In this document: positions 23,210-29,895 of the stretch, one piece after another
How positions within the stretch are numbered: the first letter of the stretch is position 1
Layout: each line of letters begins with the position of its first letter
From: a virus
Virus record (IMG/VR): IMGVR_UViG_3300025641_000026
Coordinates: 1 to 29,895 of that record
DNA length: 29,895 nucleotides
Reading direction: 5' to 3' (one strand)
The notes under the pieces: model-generated
Told to the model about the DNA's origin: nothing
The model's input: the letters and a program-made list of their open reading frames with translations, nothing else
Databases searched by the model: none
Made by a program: the position numbers and the translations under genes

Positions 23210-23390
23210 AACCCAACTCGAAATCTATTGCCCTCAAATCAAGCAATATGATGACCGGTTCAATGCCCAATTAGCCAATGAATTAGAGAGCCTTCCTGCC
23301 GATGCTACGGCAATCGATGAGGCTGTAAAAAATTACATCTACTTGCGAGATCGTATCCGCAGATGTGAAGAAGAAAAGGATAAGATCTGA
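23145..23390 (+). CDS. o-spanin (Rz1-like outer-membrane lipoprotein)
   Basis: An 81-aa lipoprotein. The start at 23145 gives a proper signal, MKATILLIASLSLTGC, with lipobox LTGC and lipidated Cys16; the longer frame from 23037 would bury it. The first 65 bases lie inside the i-spanin gene in the +1 frame, and the rest extends beyond it. The mature part has helical, charged sequence (DDRFNAQLANELESL; AVKNYIYLRDRIRRCEEEKDKI) and two further cysteines (in EIYCPQ and RRCEE) that could form disulfide-linked dimers. A lipobox nested in an Rz-like gene is strong evidence. It implies a Gram-negative host. Confidence 0.9.
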   Translation: MKATILLIASLSLTGCAQTVYRTQLEIYCPQIKQYDDRFNAQLANELESLPADATAIDEAVKNYIYLRDRIRRCEEEKDKI

Positions 23391-25507
23391 TGGGTTTATG
23401 GGCAGATTACTTCGGAGGTGGCAACAGCTTCACTGAAAGCGTAGCAAATACTTTTACTCCTAATGATGGCAAAGAATATCAAGGCGGTAGTTTGGTCGAT
23501 ACCAATACCAATAAGGTTATTTCTGGCGGGGCAATGAACTCTACTGACACCAATCAGAAAAATAAATCTGTTGGTGATAAGTCTGCAGGACACGGAGAAG
23601 ACTATAAGTTCTCTGATGCTGTTGGTGACATTAAAGACATCTTTGGTAGTGGCACAGCAATAATTGACCCTAACCCTACCGCTAATGATGATGACAACAA
23701 TACAGGAGGTTCTTCTGGGCAGACTGCGGGTGATAATGATCAGGCTGCGGAAGATGCGGAACCCGGTGCTTTGTCCTCTGAGGGTATAGCTAAAATGCTT
23801 ATTGATTCTGGTGTGGTTACGTCCAACGAAGAAATCAAAGCAATGCTTGCAGACCCTAAAGCATTTCTAGATGCAAAGGGTATCAACCTTTTTGACATTA
23901 TCCCAAACCTAGATCCTGCTACTGCAGGAACACTACTAGATCCTTCCAATCCTAATTATGCCCTCAAGGGGCTAGAGAAGTATCTACCTCAGACAGTTAC
24001 AGGCGTTGCACCGGTTAGCAATCCTACTGCAGTGAACCCCTCTACATTTACCACAGCGACTGCATCTGATCGCATGGACAACCCACAGTTTATTATGGAC
24101 GCTGCTACAGGCGAGGTCCGTGACGCTAACCTAGTGAATGCAGAAGGCTACACGCTGGACATGAAGGGTTCTGCCACAGGCATTAACGCCGATGGTACAG
24201 TGAACCAAACTGGTGAAGCTCTTAATGATTACGCCACACAAAAGTTCAGTTCGATAATCGATACACGAACCGTTGCCGGTAAGCTTATGGCCCAAAACCT
24301 TGGCGAAGGTAACTATGTAGATATGAAGTCTACCGTAACCGGACAGCTTGAGATGCTGGCCGATTCTTTTGTTGGCTCAGACGGTGAACCTAAGATCCCT
24401 GCCTTTGCACAAGCACAGGCCCGTGCAGTAGGACGTACAATCACATTCAGCGGCATGACCGGTACTGCAGCCACAGCGGCTATGGCTACCGCTCTGATGG
24501 AAGCCAGCCTTCCAATTGCGCAGCAAGAGGCGCAGTTCTTTCAAACCCTGACTGTTAAGAACCTAGATAACAAGCAACAGGCTATCATTAACAAAGCTAC
24601 GGTTCTGTCTAACTTCGATTTGGCTAACCTAGATGCCCGTGAGACTGCAGCGGTACAGAACGCTCAAGCATTCCTTGAAATGGATCTGAGCAACCTGACC
24701 AACGAACAACAGGCCTTTATGATTAACACTCAGGCCCGTGTTCAGGTTCTGCTTGAAGACACACAGCAAGAGAATGCCACCCGCCGGTTTTCTGCGGAAA
24801 GTAAGAATGACTTCACTAAGTTCTACGCAGAGCTTGGTACACAGGTGGAACAGTTTAACGCTAACCTTTTGTCTGAGCTAAAGCGGTTCAATGCTGGCGA
24901 GATTAATGACGCCACAGAGTTCCGCATGGCTTTGGAAAATGAACGCCAACAGTTCTACTCCAAGATGCAATATGCTGTGGATGAATCTAACGCCCGGTGG
25001 CGGCAGACCGTTGCAACCGCCAACACGCAGATGGCTTATGATGCCGCCGCCATTGATACAAAGAACATTCTGGATCTGTCGCAAGAGGGTCTTAACCGCA
25101 TCTGGGATCGCACGGACAGTGAATTGGATTACAGGTTTAAAGGTGCGGTTAGCGAGGAAGAGTTTGAGTTGCGTCTTCTCTTAGGTGAGATGCAAGCTGC
25201 CGCAGCTACACCACAGAAAGCCAGTCTTTTTGACACGCTTCTGGGCGGCGGTATTCAAATTGCTGCAGCGGCTGCAGGTGCCTCTGATGTACGACTTAAA
25301 GAAAACATTCAGCCCTACGACACACTCAACGGCGTCCAGTTCTACACATGGGATTGGAACGATACGGCCAAGGAAATTGGCTACGACAAGTATCCAACCA
25401 TGGGTGTTATCGCACAGGAAGTTCAGAAGACACATCCTGACACGGTGATTGAGGGGCCAGAGGGTTACCTAATGGTTAATTACGGGAAGCTTAAAGATGA
25501 AATTTGA
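23390..25507 (+). CDS. Virion protein with short C-terminal S74 chaperone domain
   Basis: A 705-aa protein coupled to the o-spanin by TGATG. Residues 1-125 are Gly/Asn/Asp-rich and probably disordered. Residues ~125-230 contain IAKMLIDSGVVTSNEEI-type helices. Residues ~350-600 are long Gln/Asn/Ala-rich coiled coil (QAFLEMDLSNLTNEQQAF), a pattern I know from marine podovirus internal virion proteins. Residues 632-705 are an S74 endosialidase-type intramolecular chaperone: SDVRLKENIQPYDTL...TWDWND...MGVIAQEVQ. Known members cut themselves just before this Ser. Here the domain is only 74 residues, without the long helical end, and sits on a core-like protein rather than the fiber. Structural role likely; self-cleavage uncertain. 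Confidence 0.82.
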   Translation: MGLWADYFGGGNSFTESVANTFTPNDGKEYQGGSLVDTNTNKVISGGAMNSTDTNQKNKSVGDKSAGHGEDYKFSDAVGDIKDIFGSGTAIIDPNPTANDDDNNTGGSSGQTAGDNDQAAEDAEPGALSSEGIAKMLIDSGVVTSNEEIKAMLADPKAFLDAKGINLFDIIPNLDPATAGTLLDPSNPNYALKGLEKYLPQTVTGVAPVSNPTAVNPSTFTTATASDRMDNPQFIMDAATGEVRDANLVNAEGYTLDMKGSATGINADGTVNQTGEALNDYATQKFSSIIDTRTVAGKLMAQNLGEGNYVDMKSTVTGQLEMLADSFVGSDGEPKIPAFAQAQARAVGRTITFSGMTGTAATAAMATALMEASLPIAQQEAQFFQTLTVKNLDNKQQAIINKATVLSNFDLANLDARETAAVQNAQAFLEMDLSNLTNEQQAFMINTQARVQVLLEDTQQENATRRFSAESKNDFTKFYAELGTQVEQFNANLLSELKRFNAGEINDATEFRMALENERQQFYSKMQYAVDESNARWRQTVATANTQMAYDAAAIDTKNILDLSQEGLNRIWDRTDSELDYRFKGAVSEEEFELRLLLGEMQAAAATPQKASLFDTLLGGGIQIAAAAAGASDVRLKENIQPYDTLNGVQFYTWDWNDTAKEIGYDKYPTMGVIAQEVQKTHPDTVIEGPEGYLMVNYGKLKDEI

Positions 25508-25676
25508 AGACGCAATTGAGAAGTCCATTAAGAGCTTTCTGAAAGGTAGTATGCCCGAAGAGCTTATGAAGGTTCAGGGCAACCCTGTGATTTACACACC
25601 TGATTACATGGATGAGCTAGAGACCGATCTAGCAGACATGGAACCCGAAGCCGAAGATGAGGTGGAAGATGTTTGA
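25497..25676 (+). CDS. Small acidic protein in a coupling gap
   Basis: A 59-aa reading frame from an ATG at 25497 that overlaps the previous gene by 11 bases and the next by eight. It fills exactly the gap between them. The N-terminal half is a basic amphipathic helix (KFEDAIEKSIKSFLKGSM). The C-terminal half is strongly acidic (DELETDLADMEPEAEDEVEDV). Overlap on both sides and codon use like its neighbours argue that it is real. I recognise no family. It may be a small assembly factor for the internal virion proteins. Confidence 0.75.
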   Translation: MKFEDAIEKSIKSFLKGSMPEELMKVQGNPVIYTPDYMDELETDLADMEPEAEDEVEDV

Positions 25677-26226
25677 TCCCAGAACAATAGGCCCGATACC
25701 GGGTGAGAACTACACCGCTGATACTCGTAACTATCCATGGCATCGGCCACCAGAGATTGAGACCTATGACGGTACAGTAGAGTACGTCATGAAGCGGATG
25801 AACGATGAAACCACCGCAGAGATTGTCTACAGCCTTATGGAGCTTGGACGCCCTCTGACTAACATCGTTGCAGGTCTAATGATGCAGGGCATTGGCCGTG
25901 GTAAATTCCAGATCGACATGGCTATCTTAGCGGCTGGCCCGGTCTACCGATACCTGCAGATCTTAGCCGACAGCGAGAACATTAAATACGAAGATGGTCT
26001 AAATGCTAAACGCACACCGATCACCTCCACCACGCTTAAAATGATGATGGGTGTTGTGGACGATGTAGATCCCGAAGAGACAGACCCTGAGAGCGCCGTA
26101 GAGGCCGTCTCAGAGGGCGAAGGCGGTCTTATGGCACCGGCACAGCCTACAGAAGAAATGACCGCCACAGCGGAAGAACAGGCGCTCATGTTGGGCGGAT
26201 CTGATACTGAAGAAGAGGTGGTGTAA
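25669..26226 (+). CDS. Virion-associated protein, unknown, with GGLM motif
   Basis: A 185-aa protein. The start at 25669 (MFDPRTIGPIPGENY) is chosen over 25657 because GAGGTGG lies just upstream at the right distance. The N-terminal segment, PIPGENYTADTRNYPWHRPP, has the look of a conserved extended peptide. A helical centre follows (VEYVMKRMNDETTAEIVYSL; LTNIVAGLMMQGIGRGKF). The C-terminus is acidic and disordered-looking, with EGGLMAP at 26119-26139, the same motif as in the 905-aa virion protein. I recall similar proteins in marine phages but no established function. It ends in a TAATG overlap with the next gene. Confidence 0.8.
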   Translation: MFDPRTIGPIPGENYTADTRNYPWHRPPEIETYDGTVEYVMKRMNDETTAEIVYSLMELGRPLTNIVAGLMMQGIGRGKFQIDMAILAAGPVYRYLQILADSENIKYEDGLNAKRTPITSTTLKMMMGVVDDVDPEETDPESAVEAVSEGEGGLMAPAQPTEEMTATAEEQALMLGGSDTEEEVV

Positions 26227-28454
26227 TGGCCTACAGTGCAACGAAAGCCCGAATTGCAGGTAAGATTGCTTCTGGCGGTTTTAATCAGCCTGATAATACA
26301 CTGGCAAAAGCAATTGATGCCGGTGCAGGCATCATGGCTCAAGGTATTATGAAGCGTGGTGAAGAAGAGCGTGAAGAGAAGCGTATAGCCAAAAGAGAAG
26401 CCGCTGCAGAAGCTAAACGCCTTGCCGCAGCACAACGTGCAAAAGAGGCAGAGGCGAAGAAGATAGCTAAAAATGCTAAAGTACTTGCCCTCGACTTCAC
26501 AGGTACTGCAGATAATGTTGCAGCCGTTACCTACTTCCAAAACCAACTAGAACTTATGGATGGTGATGTAGGTGCTGTCGTAACCTCTACTGAAAACCGT
26601 GTTAAAAGTGGGCAGCTTGAATTTACTGCCCCAAGTACATCAACTGTTGACATGCCATTCCAAGGGCCAAACGTCCCCGCTAATGCGAAATTAAAAGACT
26701 TTGGAGGTAAAGTAGGTAGCAACACTACTAAAGATGGTAGAGATGTAACACTGGGGGATCTTCCTAATATAATCATTAACGACAAGAATAGCCCCTCGCT
26801 CAGGTCACAAGCGTCTGAGATGAATGATATGTTTGGCCCCTTAGCAGAAGGTACAACGCTTCCTGAAGATGGCTCTGTCGAGGTGAACACGCCCGGTGGT
26901 GTTAAAATTAAGCCCTTTGTTAAGCAGAGTGACATTGATTGGATGTCTGTGTCTCAAACGGACGTTGAGAACTTACGCCGGTTGCATGACTCAGGTCAAC
27001 AGGTTTTGGATGAACAAGATCTTAAAGTACTTGCACTTTATGAGAGTGATTTTGCTGCGGCAGAGGCTGCTAACGTAACTGCAAAAAATGTAGAGACCTC
27101 CAGAGAAATTCTTCTTATGGACGTAGACGCCCTTCAAGGAGTTCTGGAAGCAACAGACGATGTATATGATCCAAATATGAAGTCTCTGGCACAAAATCTA
27201 CTAAATAAAAAACAGGGCGTTATACAAGAAACGGAAGACGCAGATGCGGCTGCAAAAGCTCTTGATTTCCGTAGAAGCCTTGCGACTATAAATGCAGATG
27301 ATCTAAGAGGAATCCTAGCGTCAGGTAGCCATACTCCAGAAGAAAAGGCAGAGGCTACGGCACAGCTAGCTGCCCGTCCGGGTGAGCCGTTTAATATTAG
27401 AGATTATGATGACATTAAGGATGCCACATTAAAGACCATTATTGATGACCCATCCACTGACCCTAAAAAGGTTACTGCCCTGCAGGCTTTGCTGAGTAAC
27501 CGAAATAACACCGCACCGAAGGTGGATACAAAGAGCCAAGATTATCTCATTACATACTTAGATGAATCAGGCCAGAAACAATCTACTGTAGCTAAGATGG
27601 CTGCGGATGGCAGTGGTTTTGTGGATCTAACCTCCCTGAAGCCTGTTGTTCCCGCCGAAGGTACACAGCCACTAAACATGGAGCTACAGAGTGATCTGTA
27701 CGACAACATTGTTAAGATCAATACTTCCCTTATTAAACCACTTAAAGAGCAACGTGTTGCTATGGTTACTACACTAGCATCAGCTAAGAAGCTTGATGAC
27801 ATAGCCAAACGCAGCCCTGAAATTCTTACCGTTGTAGGCGGTAAAGTACCTGCGGTTCTAAAACGTGTAGGTCTTGAAACAAAGGCTTTGGTGGATTTGT
27901 TTAACAGCAACGGGTCTATTGAGGGTACGCTGTCCACACTTGATCAGCGTTTTAATCAATATATTAACGATAGCTCATTGTCGGGTACAGCTAGGGATGC
28001 AGCCTTATTCCAAGCAGAAAAAATCAAGATGGCCTTTATGTTTGCGGCTTCGGCCCTTGGGCAGTCAGGTAGGGGTCTATCAAATGAAGATTTCCAAAGA
28101 GCCTTGGATATTCTCGACCAAGGTAGTGATTACAAAACCTTTAGTATGAATATGCGGTCACAAATGCAGTCTGTTATCCTAATGACGGAAACACAAATTA
28201 CAGACTTTAATGAGGATGGTTCAGCCATTGCCCTTAATCGTCTAGACACTTCGGGTGAGCTTTTGGCCGGTTACCAGCAGAATGCGGAGACATACGCCAC
28301 TAATCGTGGACTAGGTGATGCATTTGCATGGGCTAAATCAGAGGTATCTGAAACCAACACCCTTCCAGTTATCAATTCAAAAGAAGAGCGTGATGCATTG
28401 CCATCCGGCACTAAATACGTTGGCCCAGACGGCAATGTACGCACAAAAAAATAA
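26226..28454 (+). CDS. Large helical internal virion / ejection protein
   Basis: A 742-aa protein translated from a TAATG overlap. Residues ~40-90 are a strongly charged Lys/Glu/Ala coiled coil (RGEEEREEKRIAKREAAAEAK). The middle is mixed, with many Asp/Ala-rich helices (DVDALQGVLEATDDVYDPN). The C-terminal ~250 residues are helical (IKPLKEQRVAMVTTLASAK; AEKIKMAFMFAASALGQSG; LSNEDFQRALDILDQGS). There is no signal peptide or enzymatic motif. Size, helical content and place between other core proteins fit a component of the internal core that is ejected with the DNA, comparable to T7 gp15 by position only. Start and length are secure; function is inferred. Confidence 0.78.
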   Translation: MAYSATKARIAGKIASGGFNQPDNTLAKAIDAGAGIMAQGIMKRGEEEREEKRIAKREAAAEAKRLAAAQRAKEAEAKKIAKNAKVLALDFTGTADNVAAVTYFQNQLELMDGDVGAVVTSTENRVKSGQLEFTAPSTSTVDMPFQGPNVPANAKLKDFGGKVGSNTTKDGRDVTLGDLPNIIINDKNSPSLRSQASEMNDMFGPLAEGTTLPEDGSVEVNTPGGVKIKPFVKQSDIDWMSVSQTDVENLRRLHDSGQQVLDEQDLKVLALYESDFAAAEAANVTAKNVETSREILLMDVDALQGVLEATDDVYDPNMKSLAQNLLNKKQGVIQETEDADAAAKALDFRRSLATINADDLRGILASGSHTPEEKAEATAQLAARPGEPFNIRDYDDIKDATLKTIIDDPSTDPKKVTALQALLSNRNNTAPKVDTKSQDYLITYLDESGQKQSTVAKMAADGSGFVDLTSLKPVVPAEGTQPLNMELQSDLYDNIVKINTSLIKPLKEQRVAMVTTLASAKKLDDIAKRSPEILTVVGGKVPAVLKRVGLETKALVDLFNSNGSIEGTLSTLDQRFNQYINDSSLSGTARDAALFQAEKIKMAFMFAASALGQSGRGLSNEDFQRALDILDQGSDYKTFSMNMRSQMQSVILMTETQITDFNEDGSAIALNRLDTSGELLAGYQQNAETYATNRGLGDAFAWAKSEVSETNTLPVINSKEERDALPSGTKYVGPDGNVRTKK

Positions 28455-28463
28455 GAGGTTATA

Positions 28464-29895
28464 ATGGCAGAAAATTGGTGGGAAGAGGATGAAATAGACC
28501 CTTCCGAAACAGGTGGTACACCTTCAGCTACCTCTTGGTATAGTGAAGATGAAGTTGAGGACCAAGACGGTTCAACAACGGAACCTCCACAAGAACAGCT
28601 AGATGCTATCAGCACTCAGATGTACGAGGGCATGTCTTATCGTGATGCTGCAGACTATTACGACAAGCTTCTGCAGAACCCTAATGTAACTCCACCACCC
28701 TCTGTGTTTGGTATGCCTGTACCCGGATATGCGGTATACAAAGACCCTAACACAGGGAAGCGTGAGTACATACCGGCACCCAATCCTAATGTGAATAAGG
28801 CTGCAGGCGATGCCATCATACAGGCGGTACAAGCTCCGTTTTCTGATGAAGTATCTTTGTCCGATGCATACGATACTTTTACTAATCCAGAAGCCCGTGT
28901 GTCTTTAACTGACAAGGTTTTGATGGGTGCAGGTGAGAGTGTTGGTGCGCTAGTAGAGACCGGTGCAGCGGCTGCAGAAAAAGCAGGCTTTGAAGGCGCT
29001 ATGGAAGCTGTATCACCCCTTATCGCAGAGATTGATACGGGAGATAGCATTACGGATGCTTTGATTACTGACGGCGTACCTGCTATGGTAATGGCCTTTA
29101 CTGGTGGTGCTGCAGCCCAGCAACTGGTTAAGAACGCCCCTAAATTGATTAAAGGCGCTGCTGTTCTATTGGGCGCAGAGACTGCCGCTTCGGCTGGTGT
29201 AAGTACCAGTGAAGGTAATCTTTTATTGGGCGATGAGGGTTCTACCTTATTCCCTATACGCAAGGGTCTAGATTTAGGTTCCTCAGAAGCGGATGCCGTT
29301 CTTGAGCAACGCTTTAACACGCTTGTTGAGGGCATGTTCCTAAACTCTGCACTTGCGGGTGTAGTGGGTACAGTCATCGGCACTGCACAGCTTGCATCCC
29401 GGTACACACTATTGCCGCTTCTGTCTCAAGGAAGTCAGTCTGCTATTGAGCGCCGTGTGTATGAAGAAATTACGGAGAAGCTAGGTGGCATAGATCCAAA
29501 CTCCACACCAGAGCAAAGAGCCTTAATTCGTGATGAAATTGCTGAGATAGTTAATCGCAATAAGGATATTCTAGTACCTACTCTGACAGACCTTGAGACA
29601 GATAAGGCTGTACGTCTGGATACTATATCTGCGCTTTTGCGTGGGGTTACTGATCCAGTAGATAAGGCCCGTATTGGTGGCGAGCTTTCCGGTCAAATCC
29701 AGCGAGGCGGTCAAGGCGCTCCCAGAACTATTGCAGCCTCTGAGTCATCCTCTAGAGAACTACAGGGCCAGATTGAAGATTACCTTTCTGATATTGCCGG
29801 TGAGACTGCGCAAGATCGTACAGGAACGATTGCAAAAGCGGCTGATGAGCTTACAGAGACAGGCCGTGATCGTGTGGCAGATGTTGATGCTGGTG
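28464..29895 (+). CDS. Large internal virion protein, N-terminal part (cut by window end)
   Basis: The frame from the ATG at 28464, with AGAGG upstream, stays open to the last base: at least 477 codons. It is acidic at the start (MAENWWEEDEIDPSE), then has Pro-rich PPPSVFGMPVPGY. Several hydrophobic Gly/Ala segments follow (VPAMVMAFTGGAAAQQLV; LIKGAAVLLGAETAASAGVS; MFLNSALAGVVGTVIGTAQLAS). These could insert in or cross a membrane. The visible end becomes helical and polar. It resembles the first part of the very large podovirus ejection proteins (T7 gp16 class by position), which help make a channel for DNA through the envelope. No enzyme domain is visible in the part present. Confidence 0.8.
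   Translation, partial: MAENWWEEDEIDPSETGGTPSATSWYSEDEVEDQDGSTTEPPQEQLDAISTQMYEGMSYRDAADYYDKLLQNPNVTPPPSVFGMPVPGYAVYKDPNTGKREYIPAPNPNVNKAAGDAIIQAVQAPFSDEVSLSDAYDTFTNPEARVSLTDKVLMGAGESVGALVETGAAAAEKAGFEGAMEAVSPLIAEIDTGDSITDALITDGVPAMVMAFTGGAAAQQLVKNAPKLIKGAAVLLGAETAASAGVSTSEGNLLLGDEGSTLFPIRKGLDLGSSEADAVLEQRFNTLVEGMFLNSALAGVVGTVIGTAQLASRYTLLPLLSQGSQSAIERRVYEEITEKLGGIDPNSTPEQRALIRDEIAEIVNRNKDILVPTLTDLETDKAVRLDTISALLRGVTDPVDKARIGGELSGQIQRGGQGAPRTIAASESSSRELQGQIEDYLSDIAGETAQDRTGTIAKAADELTETGRDRVADVDAG

Noticed and set aside
25944-26546. A 200-aa antisense frame across two virion genes
   Set aside because: It is opposite to two well-supported coupled genes, crosses their junction, and has a Cys/Ser/Phe-rich shadow-like sequence.
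28658-29407. A 249-aa antisense frame at the right end
   Set aside because: It mirrors the large + strand virion gene, which has a ribosome binding site, correct order and normal composition; the antisense product is an Ala/Pro/Ser-rich shadow.

Overview
The window is a stretch of a tailed double-stranded DNA bacteriophage genome (Caudoviricetes), carrying almost only virion morphogenesis and lysis genes. Every supported gene is on the + strand. Genes are packed tightly, often with TAATG or ATGA stop/start overlaps. The set of parts (terminase, portal, scaffold, capsid, a short-tail adaptor, a nozzle-type protein, fibers, and a run of T7-like internal virion or ejection proteins, with no tape measure, sheath or major tail tube) points to a short-tailed podovirus. 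A two-component spanin pair with a lipoprotein signal points to a Gram-negative host. The protein styles (long fiber with YadA-head-like repeats, GGL-motif virion proteins) are ones I associate with marine phages; that is inference, and no host can be named.

Layout. 2-7402: packaging and head genes (large terminase cut by the window edge, portal, a 71-aa protein, a 905-aa multidomain protein with a SleB-type cell-wall hydrolase domain, and a scaffold-like protein). 7403-7812: a 410-base non-coding leader with two sigma70-type promoters and a palindrome. 7813-9108: the major capsid gene, interrupted by a compact 258-base group I intron (7977-8234). 9118-9139: a strong hairpin. 9164-11490: adaptor and nozzle-type tail proteins. 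11494-17901: a 2135-aa repeat-built tail fiber. 17898-20225: a seven-repeat beta-propeller protein, a coiled-coil protein, a tail assembly chaperone-like protein and two small proteins. 20243-20271: another promoter. 20300-29895: internal virion proteins, surrounding a lysis cassette (GH24 lysozyme with a C-terminal membrane segment, i-spanin and o-spanin).

How the parts work together. The terminase packages DNA through the portal into a shell built on the scaffold. The capsid gene has its own promoters, a good ribosome binding site and a trailing hairpin, as expected for the most abundant protein, but it can only be made if the intron is spliced out. Adaptor and nozzle proteins close the vertex and fibers attach to them. 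The GNAT-like, coiled-coil, S74-bearing and large membrane-segment proteins near the right end probably form the internal core or ejection machinery. Lysis proceeds by membrane-linked lysozyme plus spanins.

The most interesting item is the capsid gene split by a minimal, endonuclease-free group I intron whose P1, P2, P3, P4, P7, P8 and P10 pairings can all be drawn from the sequence. Next are the 905-aa mosaic virion protein with recurrent GGLM linkers and the fiber built from two diverged copies of one large module.
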